The notes: generated by a model from the letters alone, not told the origin. Positions 11,901 through 24,166 are shown, counted from the first letter of the stretch. The stretch is 64,000 nt of DNA from Isoetes taiwanensis (GCA_021234155.1 JAJEKV010000078.1:560001-624000), one strand, 5' to 3'. Numbers and translations are program-made.

Positions 11901-12707
11901 GCGATCGACTGCGTGTTGGTTTATATGGGATGCATCATGGTCGCTTGTGGTTGGTGATACCGACAGGTATTATCATTGAGGTTGGAATAACCTTTAGTAG
12001 TTAAGAAAAATTGCTCAAAATTATAGGAGGTGACTTGTTAGAATTATCAATTTCGAGGACAAGGACATAGATTGGAATTTGGAGATGGGCAGAACCATAT
12101 GACAAGTTTTTGCTCTAGGCGGTATCACCGAAACAACGGTAAATTTAGCGGGAATCTATTAATAAATACCATCACAGAATGCGACTACTTACAACGTTAG
12201 GTTCTGAGAGTTATATCCCCGGGTCGTGTAGGGGACATGACACCTTTCACAAGTAGAGGATTTCCCCTAGGAAGGAGAACCAAGTTCACACCCAAATCAA
12301 GGGCATCTCGAAAAGGCACGAGAAATAGAGTAGAGAAAGCAGATCCATAATTGTATCTATAAAACTGGAAAGATGTTGAATATCCTAAAGCCTTGATCTT
12401 ATCAGTCTTTTCAAGCCCCGCTCTGATTCACCGCCTAATTTTTCGAGCAAATCAATGCCACAAAAAACACATTCGCCAACAAATATTTTTTCTGGTTCAC
12501 ACTACCATCATACAAAACAATTCCTTTAGGAGACTGGCTGCTGGCAGTAGCCATCTCCCCTGCCTGGCCAACAAGCATTCACCTCTTGGTCTTCCACAAT
12601 GTCAAGAAAAGAAAATTGGATGTAGCAGGCCAAAGTAAGAATGGAGAGCTGCGTTCATTCTTGCTATAAATGATCATCACATGGCACTTTGCGATTGGAT
12701 AAGAAAC
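8908..12707. other. Upstream flank and intergenic interval
   Basis: The first few hundred bases are the likely 5'UTR and promoter of the gene at 8056-8907. Open frames at 9105-9652 and 10896-11417 show no family motif and are not called. No RNA gene or mobile element was recognised before the LINE at 12720. Confidence 0.5.
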
Positions 12708-13347
12708 AAGAACGACGGTGTGGTCTTGGGCATGGGACAAGCTACTATATCCTAAAGTGGCAGTTCTTTGGTGGCAGATTCTTCATAGGTGTCTGCGGGT
12801 TAATGTGCTTGTCCATAAGTTTAACCCTAGAATATCAAATCAGTGTCCAGTATGCAAGCGTGGATCTGAGACCATTGAGCATTGCTTTTTCATGCGTGAA
12901 CACCTTAGACAGGTATGGGACTGGTTGTTTTCCCTTTTTCAGGTTTCACTAACAAGTCAACAACTGCTTTTGGCAATTTACCCAAGTACTTGGACAGAGT
13001 TACAAGGCCAGGCTTTTCATCTAGCAGCAGGATGGTTGCTTTGGACTATCTGGAAAAGACGAAGATTGGTAATCTTCAAAGGTCTGGATGTGGCAGATAA
13101 TCGTGTTCTCCAAGAAGCTCAAGGTTACATTGTAAAGTCGTATCATTGTTCTTCACTTGCCCCTCGCAAGAGGCGATTGATTTTTGAGGAGTTTTTGGAT
13201 GTGCACTCTTATGCTTAGGCAGGTTGCTTCACTCGGTGGGTCTCCGCTTATCCGCTGAGATTTTATTCCTGTCTCTGCATTTATACTTGTATTTGACTCT
13301 TTGATTGAATAAAGTCTGACGTCCTTCAACAAAAAAAGAACGACGGT
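12708..13347 (+). mobile_element. 5'-truncated L1-type LINE with 12-bp target duplication
   Basis: AAGAACGACGGT occurs at 12708-12719 and again at 13336-13347, flanking a 616-bp insert that ends in a short A-run. The insert encodes the C-terminal zinc-binding domain of a plant LINE ORF2 (frame 12718-13218): KVAVLWWQILHRCLRVN, then CPVCKRGSETIEHCFFM, then WLLWTIWKRR. It ends with a stop and a short 3'UTR containing AATAAA (ATTGAATAAAG, about 13304-13314). The rest of the element was lost by 5' truncation at insertion. The open frame and perfect duplication suggest a fairly young event. Confidence 0.93.
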
Positions 13348-13568
13348 CAATTTTTCTTGACATAATGTGTGAACGGAATTTACATTAAAAATAAAAATTT
13401 ATATTAACTTAAAGACGGAAAAAGATAGTGTGAACATGATTTTTATTGATGTTTTCTTTAAAAAAGTTAGCTTAACCCAATGCTAACTAGCGGTGCAAAG
13501 GACACTTTTATTAAAAATTTAGCTTAAAGGATGGCAGATGCGAAGTAAGGTTATCGGTCTGGCTGAGG

Positions 13569-13672
13569 CTGATAACAAAAAATGTGTGACTGAGCACGTA
13601 AGGCTGAGGCTTGCCAAGGTCGAAGGCCGGGCCGAGGGCATATAACTGAAGCCATGCATTTTTTGTTATCAG
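13569..13672. repeat. Foldback hairpin with 16-bp arms
   Basis: CTGATAACAAAAAATG at 13569-13584 has its exact reverse complement at 13657-13672, with a 72-base GC-richer loop. A third related copy lies at 13771-13786, and a small palindrome (CTGATAACTAGTTATCAG) near 13724-13741. The cluster may be a foldback or MITE-like element. No target duplication was established. Confidence 0.7.
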
Positions 13673-13786
13673 TCTGGGTAAATACCGATAACCACCTTAT
13701 CGGGCTTATATGGGTGGAATAGTACTGATAACTAGTTATCAGCATTGCACCTATCAATATTGCACCAATAATAATAACAAAAAATG

Positions 13787-15686
13787 AAAGGCTCTCCCTT
13801 TTTACACAAGAGTCTGATAACGCACCGTGAGTAGATTGTTTTACTAACAAAGGACTTCTATGCAATTTGGGAAACACATGTTCCATGTATTTACGTCTTT
13901 TTCTGAATTTATTATCCAATACACTAGAAAACAAAAGGAACATAATTTTTTCCATTTATATCAAGCAAAAGGAAGCAACTCTTAATATCCGTTCTAACAC
14001 AAAGGGCATAACAACATGAAGAATGCTCTTTATACTTTTATTAAGATTGTCGTCGGATTATCTAGATAACAGAGATACCATCAATCTAATTAAAATCAAT
14101 CTTTGGCAATATAACGAAGAAGATACTATATGCATCCCTTTTAGTCCCAAGAGTTATGCTATGGACTACATTAGTCAACTTCCAGGCTCCTCCAACTAAA
14201 ATTAGGGTACAATTATAAATTGGCCATTCTTAAAAGAGAGAACTACTACTGGAAAAGGCAAAATTGTGAACATATACAAAAACATATGTATTTCGTATTC
14301 AAATACAATGAAATCCATATGCAAACATTGCCTCTGATCAACCAAAAAGCCCATGGCTTATACCTCGTGTGGCCTTGAAAGGCCTGGTAATAACTGATGC
14401 AGGGTCGTAGATCATAAATAGGATGACATTTGAACCTAACAATAGCTTCAAATGAACATCCAACTAGAGTATCTAAAGTATGTAATCTCTAATAACCAGC
14501 TCCATATCACACTTACATGCCATTTACAACAAAAGCTCTATATGAGAAAGCATTTATCACTTATCTCCATATGAATATAATCCTCCATCCTTGACATTGC
14601 CTTGAAGTTGTAAAGCCAATTGCTCTCTGTAATTATGATCTCTTGTCTCAGTTCTTCATATAATTTCGTACGCTAATTAAGAAACCCTACAATATGGAGA
14701 TCAAATGCACTATTATAGAGATTCTTTCCAGACAATGAATATCAGTAAATAAAACTCTTTGGGATTTAATACGGTCTTGGATGAATAAAAAAATGAAAAA
14801 GAGTGTAGATAAGCCATTGATACCAAGCACTCTTGTGGACTTTTATATCAGGTAATTTGTTCCTCTAATTATTTAATTCAATGCAGTGATGTTGAAAGAA
14901 ATGTAAAAATCAAAGCAACGCCAATAAAATAATCATTATGACATTTTAGCTGCAATTCCAGCCCATTTGAAAAAAAAAAAGGGGGAGGTAAAACATATCG
15001 CTCTCATATATTATCATGCTTTGCATTTCTTGACCACATTTGTGCTAGCATGAATGCCTCAGAAAAGCTTCAAGAAAAAAGAACTCTTGGGCAATGAAAG
15101 TTCTATTTAAAGGAGGAAAACCATGAAAGCAAGCGATACATAGCATATGACGATGTAATGAATAGAGTTATGAGAGTTGCTACTCTATGTATGCTTGATG
15201 CGTACACACATGTGATTATATCATAAAAATCAAATAGTGGTCCCAACAAGAAAAGCATAGATTATCTGTATATAGACAAGTTTTCTTTTTCAAACAATCT
15301 TCGTAGCCATAGTCGATGACCAAGAATCTCAGCTATCCTTAAGGATTTTAGCTAGCATATTTTCTCTGGCATAATTTGGTCAAGATTTGCTATAGTTGAA
15401 AGTCATCGAAATAACAAAAAGATATATAACTATTCTATATATGGTACTCATCTAAACCTTGCTTCCAATGATCCGATCCTATTCAAGGTTCAGACTTGCA
15501 ATCCCAGTGCTCTTTTGCACACATATATAAGCATACCTTCATCGTAGAAAGCAATATTCAAAATAGCTTGTTGGATCTTTAATACTTGGGAACTTTCCTT
15601 GCTCAGTCAATGCAATTTTGTTTTTCTAGCAATTGCAAAAGAAAGATTGATCAACTCAAAATATAACTTTAGAAAAACATGAGCAC
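13787..15686. other. Intergenic or intronic interval
   Basis: AT-rich, with no open frame carrying recognisable motifs. If the kinase exon at 15687-15779 belongs to a live minus-strand gene, this would be its following intron. Confidence 0.4.
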
Positions 15687-15779
15687 TTTAACAAACCAAT
15701 TCTTATCAACGAGAAGGTTTGACGACTTTAGATCACGATGAACAATAACAGGTGTACCACCATGCAGGTAATTCAACAT
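15687..15779 (-). CDS. Isolated exon of a Raf-like MAPKKK (CTR1/EDR1 group)
   Basis: This 93-bp, 31-codon minus-strand exon reads MLNYLHGG, then [18 protein letters not shown] and FVK. It is the catalytic loop of Raf-like plant kinases, with HRD and the Mg-binding Asn in place. It is bounded by TAG before the exon and GT after it, matching the usual position just before the VxDFG exon in this family. I found no neighbouring exons within several kb. It is either one exon of a gene with very long introns or a captured or relic exon. Several changes from the family consensus (for example TPVI for PPI) favour a relic slightly. Confidence 0.65.
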
Positions 15780-16141
15780 CTAGCTTGCATAATAAACATG
15801 AAGAAAAGCATGTTACGAATGTCAAATAACATAACATGCATCCAACAATACAATTTCCTATTCCTCCATCCATGTAATTGATTATGAGAACAATCAATCA
15901 ACTTATACAGACTTCCTACCTATAACCAAATATAATTCGATAAAATTCAACTCAATTGAATTCAATTCCTCTATCAAATATAGCTTCTGAAAACAGCTAG
16001 CACTCATGAAGTTCAATAATGTTTATCTTAGAAGATATTTAGTCACAATTGAGAGATGGAAAGGTTGTGTAACTGCACCTATGAAAAGCACATGTTCACA
16101 TGCAATAGGCAAAGAGGTGGACATCCTACTCTACATTCAAT

Positions 16142-16547
16142 TAAGGCCCTTTTCCACGATAGTCCTATTTCTAAAAGTCATATATTTTAACAAATGAGGT
16201 TTGCCGACCTATTGTCCTAAAAGGAAAGCACTTCTCCACTATGAAAATAAGGTTCGGAATGGGTTCAGATACTACTTTTAACGTAAATGGGGGCTTATTT
16301 TTCCCCGCTATAAAATAAGACACCTAATTTATTTGAATATAAATATTATAATTAAAAATAGGAATGTCTTATTTTGTGATGGTTTTCCACTAGTATTTTA
16401 GTGGTGTCATATTTATGACTACCAAAACGCACCATGTAGTGGAAAAGCAAGTTTAAATTTTGTGTCCCGTTTTTTGCTCTGGAGTCACAAGCGGTGTTAT
16501 ATACAATATATGACAGTCATATTTTGCGACTATTGTGAAGGGCCTAA
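16142..16547. mobile_element. Tourist/PIF-Harbinger-type MITE, 400 bp
   Basis: The element at 16145-16544 has terminal inverted repeats: the left end is GGCCCTTTTCCACGATAGTC and the right end, read inverted, is GGCCCTTCACAATAGTC. Direct TAA repeats flank it at 16142-16144 and 16545-16547. A TAA target site and termini starting GG(G)CC are the hallmarks of PIF/Harbinger MITEs. No transposase is encoded, so it is non-autonomous. Confidence 0.87.
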
Positions 16548-17049
16548 GAAAGAGTACTTACTTATCATTAATGGGAAGTCCACATGAGGTCTGAAATCAG
16601 TAGTTATTAGGGAGGTGGGCGTGAATAGCTATTAAACTTACTAGTTTACTATGAAAACACAAGAGAGACAAGTATGCACCACAATACAAGACACGTGTTA
16701 CAATATATAGTACCATAAAGGTAAAAGATAAGTAAAGGCGCTTAATGTGCCTTTTCATAAACGCACGTTGCCTTTCTAATAAAAGCAGCTTCGCTAATAC
16801 CCCACCTGCGACTTTAGTCTTTCACCAAATAAATATAGAAAATGTGGTGTCCATAAAAGAAAGAAGACCAAATATTGCAACTCATAGATAATCTCCCCAC
16901 CTGCAAATTTGGTCTCACACTCGGATGAAAGAAACCTTTGGTGGTCACAAAGGAAAAAATTCGAGTGCTACAAATTTATAATATCTATCCTTATTCTCAA
17001 GGACACAAAGAATAATGCAATAGTACTTTTGATAGTGTTCTGATAATGC
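16548..17049. other. Interval 3' of the copia relic
   Basis: No gene recognised. If the copia relic kept a 3' LTR it would lie here, but no matching partner copy was found. Confidence 0.4.
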
Positions 17050-17700
17050 AATAGCACTTTGATTATCACATATAAGTATACCCAGTCCATCTTGAACTTG
17101 TCTTAAGCACTCTAGCAAATGTCGTAACTAAACAAGTTCTCAGCTCGCCAAAGGTGCAGCAACATATTCTGCTTCGGCAGTGGAAGGTGAAATACATCGT
17201 TGCTTCTTACTCATCCAAGACACCAAAGATTTTCCTAAGAAAATAGAGCAACCACTTGTTGATCTATATGTGTTTGGACAACCATCCCAATCTCACCTGT
17301 GTACCATCATACAAATCCAATTTCTATATGAGATCATCTTCCACTTCAGGATTTACAAGCTCATTCTCAACATGAGGATGTAAAGACCTATTTACAAGCT
17401 CATTCCCAACATGAGGATGTAAAGATCCATTATCCACATTGGGATTTACAACACGGGGATTTGAAGGTGCATTATCCACAGTAGGATTCACAACTTGAAG
17501 ATGAGGAGGTCTATTATCCACATTAGGATTTAGCGACTTTTGTTCCACATTAAGAATAGCATACATCAAACAACATTGATTATCGTATGATTCTGACACT
17601 CAACAATACCATTTTGCTGAGGGGGATAAGGAATCATTATGGTATGCTCACGAGCTATACCATGCTCTTCACAAAAACATTTGAATTAAGCAAAGATAAC
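17050..17700 (-). mobile_element. Ty1/copia relic with RT deleted
   Basis: On the minus strand, right to left, three pieces appear. The first is the integrase core end (CEEHGIAREHTI, then PPQQNGIVE). The second is a repetitive linker (17599-17324) rich in NPNVDN and HPHVENELVN units. The third is RNase H, read from about 17300 (DWDGCPNTYRSTSGCSIFLG, then SWMSKKQRCISPSTAEAEY). The whole reverse transcriptase expected between linker and RNase H is missing, and the frame has stops. This is an internally deleted, dead copia element of a different family from the one at 1-3414. Confidence 0.88.
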
Positions 17701-17776
17701 ATAAGCATAAGGTAGTGGGCCACATCAGCATGCACAAGATCTCAAAGATAAATTGCACGTTTCCCTTCCTTTTGCA

Positions 17777-17855
17777 ACAACACATGCCTCACACGTTGCT
17801 TTCCAACAGCACACACCTCACATGTTACTTCTCAACAGCACATGCCTCACATAAA
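17777..17855. repeat. Short tandem repeat, about 30 bp x 3
   Basis: Three degenerate units containing CAACA(G)CACA..CCTCACA follow one another. The interval 17701-19300 otherwise holds no gene I can support. Confidence 0.6.
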
Positions 17856-18271
17856 TCCATTGATGCAATGCTTCTCAATGGCAGACCATCAACAGTTCTA
17901 TCAGAGGTTATAGAATGCTAGACCATCAACATTTGCAGTTCATAGCATTTACATCCATTAATACAAATAAGACACTGGCACAATCGTCCAGGCATAGTTC
18001 AAATGAAGTTTCCAATACTAATACTTCATGTAACACTTAATTAAATTATCAAACATGCTCAACATTGCAATGTGCATCACATAATACCATTTCAATCATC
18101 ATGAAATACTTTTAAGCACATGCAATGCTAGATGACCTATTGATAGATTTAATGCAATATGCATCACACATTATGCAAATTTTTATCACTCAAAAGGATA
18201 ATTCCAATGCATCTATAATGTTATCCATTTCACAATGCAATTGTAATTACTCAAATTTTTGTTTCTAAATC

Positions 18272-18362
18272 AATTACGAAACATTTAGTCTATGACTCAT
18301 CAGCACACATTTTTGTTCAATTACGAGACATCTAGTCTATGACACATCAGTATACACTTTTA
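18272..18362. repeat. Two-copy direct repeat, about 50 bp
   Basis: A unit running from CAATTACGAAACATTTAGTC to CACATTTTTG is repeated nearby as CAATTACGAGACATCTAGTC, with a few changes. Confidence 0.65.
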
Positions 18363-19346
18363 TTAGACCACTACTATGATCCTCTAACTTTTTATTTCAG
18401 ACCCTTACTAGTAGCTAGAAGTCACATCATATCACTATTAAGCACACTTTAGTAAGATCACGTCAGTAAGGTCTAACCAACTAAGCTGCAAAGCGGGCGA
18501 CGATCAACAATTATGCAAGGCTAAAATTCATTATAGTTGGCTCATGACCTACTGAAGCAGCAGCAGCTTTGGATCAACAACAAACATGCCTGGATCAAGA
18601 ATGACCTATTTTGACCAACAACACTACAAAGGGAGCGGTTAATAGTTTAAAAAGATAAGCACAGAATACTTTTGTGTGGGACACCTATTAACCACTAGCC
18701 CAATAGATCTTTCTGCGAAAATTACAGACTATAGCCGATCATCTAAAAAATTTCAGTTGAGCTCTTAAGAATAAAACATTAGAGGATATATGGGATCATT
18801 AGAGCTCTTGTAAGAGTATTTTGGGGGGCATGGTATGTAGGATCCCAAACCTAATTCTCCTCCCTCCATACCTAATTTTCACTTTTCCATCCCTAAATTT
18901 TGGCAATCATTATTTTCCAACGACCACAAAATTTGATGATTGCATCTGGATTTTCCCTTTCCCAACAAACCGAACAACCACGCAGCCCCGCCGGAGTTCG
19001 TTGATCTCGCGCCATCGAGCTCGCTTCAGTGCCCAAGCATCGTTCGAATTTGAATTATGGCGGATTCTTGCCAGCAAAAAGAGCGAAATTCTGTTGGCAA
19101 GAATTGATCAAATTCTAAGCGACCTATGGAACTCAGTTTTTTGCCTTTTGAATGGCAAAGGTATTTGGTTTCTGAATTCTCATTGCATTTTCTTCAATTG
19201 TTCTTGTTCTCATACTTATTTTTCAGGATCAAAATAATTCTAAAGTCAATTTAGAGTGCAAGCGCCAAAAGGATGCTTGCCTTACAGAAATAAGTTCACT
19301 TGGAAGCAATAAATAGATGACGATGTATTGCGAGCTTCTGGAGCCA

Positions 19347-20990
19347 TGAATATAGATCTCTGGACTAAAGGGCAACTCTATCCCCGGGATCCTTTCACTC
19401 GAGTTCATCCAAACTTCCACTCCGCATCGGGTCTTATTGAATTCGCTTGCAAGGGTCAGTAAGGTTTACTTGGTTACTGTAATAATCTGGTTAATGGCAA
19501 TACTGATCCACATTTGCGTGCTATGTATAACCATTTATATGGATTCAATTGCAAAGTTTTGTTCGATGTTAACCAGCTCCAACAAGCAAACTACTTGTTG
19601 TCTCAACAATGCCGAAAGCTTGAAGAATTGCAGGTGCAGAATCTGATTGGTGACGGAGATGAAGTCACTGCAGCAAGGAATGAAGAGGGTTGCTCAAGAA
19701 AATGATTTCCTCCACAAACGAGTGAAAAGAATGAAAACAACTCCGCTGGGGTTCAGGGAAAGGGCAAAAAACTTGAAGCCTATAAATATACCCCCAAGGG
19801 TGGAGGGTCAAAGAAAAGGATCATGGCTATTAAAAAGCTTATGGATCCAAACCTTGCACAAGAAAACAAGAGAAAACCTGCTAATGTTGCCTCTTTGTTA
19901 AAGAAATTAGTTACTAAAGATGATGTATTGAGAATGTTAAAGCTTCCTGGTAGCATTCAACTTAGCTGTAGTACAGCAAGTCTTGTAGGAATTGGGGAAC
20001 ACCCAGATGCAAGAACTATGTGATAATGTCGGAATAAGTAGACAGGCTTATATTGCTTTGTTTAGATGTTTGCAGCATGGCCTTAAACAACAAGGCATCA
20101 CCAAAACTAATCTACTACCACGGATGACTAGTGTAAGGGCTTGTAGATCGTCGAGAAACAAACAAGTGCAAGAGCTTCTTGGTGATATGTATCAGCTGAC
20201 CAGCAGTGTCAATTTGGATACATTGCCATCTTATAAGAAGAAGTATCCTGTTTGCTTGGAATAAATCACCCCAAAGCTCTAGGGAAGCTGCCATGCATGA
20301 GGTTAAAAATATGCTATCTAATGTGGGACTTTATGGCGGGCACTACAAAATACTTCAAGATCCAAAAGTATCAGGCAAAGTTCCTCTGAAGCCCAATATG
20401 GGTGGTCCAAAGGCTAAGAGGTTTTTGCCTCCCGCGAAAGAGAACTCATCATCTTTTTTAGGATCTGGCAATTGAGAACTGGCACTGTCGTCAAAGCTTC
20501 CTTCAAGCACATCACTCTCAAGGACCAGTTTGATGCTCCTATATACTCTAAGAAAATAAGGCAGTTCCTCGAATCCATTCCTTAGGAGAAGAGAAATGAC
20601 TGTATAGGAAAGAGGCTTTGTTTTGGATGCTTCCAGTTAGGCCAGAGAATACATAGTTGTTCCTCCGTTTGGGAGTTGCTATGATGGAGATGGGCTGGAA
20701 AACACCTACAAAAAACGATGACATGTTATGCAAGAGGTAGCAAAAAAGTCTTTTGTTATCTTAATTGACATGGGTAGTACCCACAATAATTTGAGACGAT
20801 AAAGGTCTAATCCCGTCTATACACCATATCAAGGGTAGAAGGTTAAATTTCAACATAAACTTGCCGGATGTATCAGTAGAATGGCATCAAGGTGATGAAC
20901 ATTGGAATGTATGATTTCATAATTGGGATGGAATATCTAACGCCAACAAAATCTTTGATTGACTGCACCCAAACGAAAGATAACATTGAC
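19347..20990 (+). pseudogene. Gag-protease relic of a retrotransposon (Gypsy-like, tentative)
   Basis: A run of short plus-strand frames shifts repeatedly but keeps coding character. It includes a coiled-coil-like stretch (EENDFLHKRVKR-type, 19650-19760) and a segment at 19992-20264. At 20619-20660 the sequence reads CFGCFQLGQRIHSC, a zinc knuckle whose His is replaced by Gln. About 85 bp later, at 20742-20800, VILIDMGSTHN fits the D-x-G-S/T active site of a retroviral-type aspartic protease. Knuckle followed by protease is the Gag-Pro order of LTR retrotransposons. I could not recognise RT downstream or delimit LTRs. Confidence 0.5.
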
Positions 20991-23900
20991 AGAACCTAAT
21001 GGCAAGCAAGTCGAGATCAAAGGTAAGGAAATTACTCCAATAACATAATGCAATGCATGGCTACTAAGAAATTGCTTAAGTGCATAAGAAGATAGGAGAT
21101 AGCTTATGTTTTCAAATTGGAATGCCTAAATCCCATCTCTAAAGATATTACAGAAGAGAAAGCTTTAAGCAAGTTGCCCAAGCAAATAGCAAGTTCCCAG
21201 GGAAGATGAAAAGAGACTTTGGAGGCAATGTACAGGTCAGCAACAAGTGCCTTTTTTCTTGAATTATTTGTCTTATTCGATTCAAACACTTTCTTGATAG
21301 AAATCTATCAGAAAGCCTCCAATTGAATCAAAATTTGACAAATTCCTTTGCTGGCCGTGTAGAGGCCCAGCAATAATCTGATTCTCCTCACTGTAAGCTT
21401 CATGTGGATGGTAAATTCTTCACAATCTTGAAGCAAGATCATAGAATAACTTGTGGTTTTCTTCAAGGCTCCTTTCTTGAACTATGGAATCATCTAGTTT
21501 GCAAGCAATTATTTCCAGATTTCTTTTTCAAACCTCTCAGCAACAGCAACCTTTAATGTATTTTTGTGAAAGGGCCGAAGGATTTCTGTCAAAATTTACT
21601 CAGAATGATCTCAAACACAGAGACGGGTATGAAATTGGTATTAACAGATTATGGCAAATTTTGGTCACTTTATCTAATCGATCTGTTCTCTAATTAGCTT
21701 GTCAATCCTTCAATTCCTTTTGTTGCCTCCCCTTTCCTTTTTCCCTCGTTGTCTTTTCAAAAATGCCTTGCTAATTTCTTCATTATGGCCAAAAATCCTA
21801 AAATTTTGAATATCTCAAAAACCCTAAATGCAAATTCCCTTATTCTGCTGCACAAGTTTATGTTACTTCCTGCTACTCAAAGAGGCGATCTCTTAACCCA
21901 GTTAAGTTCCTTCCACTCTGATCCCTCTTTTAAAATTTGGGGATTTCTCTGTTTTAAATTTTCTCTTCAAAGAGATGCACCATTTTTTCTCTGATCTATC
22001 ACAATGGGACAATTTATCAAAGGATCCAGATTTATTCCTCCTCTGGATGCAAATGTTGTTTCGATTTTTTATGGTGTTCCAAGATCTGTTCAGCAAATAT
22101 CCACTGATCGGGAACTTGCTCGAGAAATTTATAATCTTCAATACATGACACGTCTCAATCTTCAACTCTACAAAGGTATTCATTTGAATTCTTCCTCTAT
22201 AGCTTCAAGGATCGAATCCCTTCATAATTTGGCTATTGTTATTTCTGTTGACAACGTTGCTTAAGCATAATGCGAATCTAATCCAAACTGCATGGGCTTA
22301 TTTTTTGTACGTTATAGTACATATTGCCATTGTTGAATTATCACATTGGTTTATGGTACAATATTTTTGTTGTTTATGGCTTGAGTGAGTGGAGTTTTAC
22401 ATGAGGCTTGTTTGTGTATGCAAGATTTGTAATTGGAAGTGTTCTTGAAATGGTGGACATTTTGTGATGCTTTGATGTTTGTTCTTTGACCTATATATAT
22501 TTTGTCAAAAAAGTCGTGATGTGGAATGGCGAACGTTATGACTTGATGGTGATGAGTTGTCATGCGAACATAATACATTTTATGTACTAGTGTATAACTT
22601 CGTGCCAAAATGCCCGCTCGATCATTGGATCTCAAGAAGGCATATTGAGTTGGTTAATTTCTTCTATCATGCCTTAAATATGCGAGGGGCTTAAGGCAAA
22701 GGTCAGCTCTTTTCAACGGCCACATGAAGCTCATGTCGCACAGCCCAACTTAAAGCAGGCTTATGTGGATGCCATGGCCAACTTTGTCGTCTCAACTATT
22801 GCTTTGTTGCAATAAAAAAAGAAAAAAATCCTATTGACTGCTTTGCATTATTGGCGCAAGCATTTTTGTGTATTTATATCTGTTGGCCTTTGATGAGGAA
22901 TATGACACAAAATATTCCAACATTTAAGGACTACAACACAACAACGAAAAAAGAGGCTTAGATAAAGAAAAATAGAATAATGTAGCACATTACTTTTATG
23001 TGTGCAAGGACAAAGGCTTTATATCTCAGTAATTTCTTTCGTTGCATTGCCTAGATGTGTGAATGGATTATAATATGTTTTATATATGTCATTTATGTAA
23101 AGTGTAATTTACCGGAGCATAACAATGTGGTCTCCATGTCATTGGAAACAAAAATACATTTTTGGCGCATTGACTTCATAAATACAACACAAAAGCAGGT
23201 TTAATATTTTTACAATGATATGAAACTGGAGCTTAAAATAAAGGGAAATATTTTCCACGCATATCTTATGCTTTCATATCTTTTTTACATTTAGATATCT
23301 TCACCACATGTCTTATGCTTTCATATCTTTTTTACACTCATATAACTTCACCACAGCCTTTAAAGACAAGCGAACAAGAGTATCATAGTCATGTCTTCTT
23401 CACATTCATATATCTTCACCACAGCTTTTCAAAGATGAAGCAAACTAGAATATCATGGCCTGCCATTACCTCGATCAATTGATCAAACTAGACGGACTAT
23501 CAAACTATCAATGAAACGGCAAACTAGAGTATCATAGTCATGCCATTCAACAATTGTTGGAGCCATTGATCAATTTCTTTTTGCTATTTCTTTTAGTTGC
23601 ATGAAGCATGGCAAAAATGGACTACAAAACAATGAAATACTAAACTAGTTAAAGTATTTATTGCCTATCTTCACAGCTTATGATGCTTTTGCCAACATAA
23701 AAGCAGCAAAAAAATTGCAATTGCACTCTCTAAATATATGCAAAACCCAACTGACCTTGACTCACATTTGCATTTGCCGAAGATAGCAGTCCCATTCAAA
23801 TCATGAGCACATCTTTCTGCAATATTCATGGACTGTACTACTGTGATTTTGTTGAGTTTTATGGTCTGTTACAAATCAGGATAACTAGTATCATTAAGTT

Positions 23901-24067
23901 TTTCAACTAAATAAAATCTGCTAGAATATGCTATTCTGAGTGGTCACGCATACAAACATGCAACTGATGGGTGCATGCCCTGGGATAATATATCAAAGAA
24001 CATGTGCTTATGACAATGAAGACATACACTTCTTAGAGAATATAAAATGCTATGCTAAACAACATAC
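20991..24067. other. Intergenic interval
   Basis: No gene with recognisable motifs. Frames at 21484-21994 and 22004-22264 are open for up to about 90 codons but match nothing I know. The interval contains the tandem repeat listed at 23262-23362. Confidence 0.45.
23262..23362. repeat. Two-copy tandem repeat, about 52 bp
   Basis: The unit containing CTTATGCTTTCATATCTTTT and a following CTTCACCACA occurs twice in a row. Shorter related words (GAGTATCATAGTCATG) recur near 23380 and 23525. Confidence 0.7.
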
Positions 24068-24166
24068 TGGCCGTGTAATCAGAGCTCTGGAACACAAAAC
24101 AATGGCAGCGTCCTCCACAAAGGGACAATCAGTATAAGCATCACCTGCAGGTATATGGATAATTTC
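24068..24166 (-). CDS. Isolated exon of a DDAH-like amidinotransferase-fold enzyme
   Basis: A 99-bp, 33-codon exon sits between a minus-strand TGCAG acceptor and a GTATGT donor, with phase 0 at both ends. It encodes IPAGDAYTDCPFVEDAAIV and then ALITRP. This matches the N-terminal part of dimethylarginine dimethylaminohydrolases (typically LPADE..PDCVFVED.AVV...ALITRPG), including the catalytic-site FVED acidic cluster. DDAH hydrolyses methylated arginine to citrulline. No other DDAH exon was found nearby, and a kinase pseudogene lies directly upstream. It may be an orphan exon of a long-intron gene or a captured piece. Confidence 0.7.

Noticed and set aside
14590-14690. Another Raf-kinase exon (YREQLALQLQ-like on the minus strand)
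   Set aside because: The similarity to EDR1-type N-terminal sequence is weak, and it lies downstream of the catalytic exon, the wrong order for that gene.
18821-19237. 138-codon frame as a gene
   Set aside because: No recognisable domain; composition looks like untranslated or intronic DNA and no exon borders could be supported.
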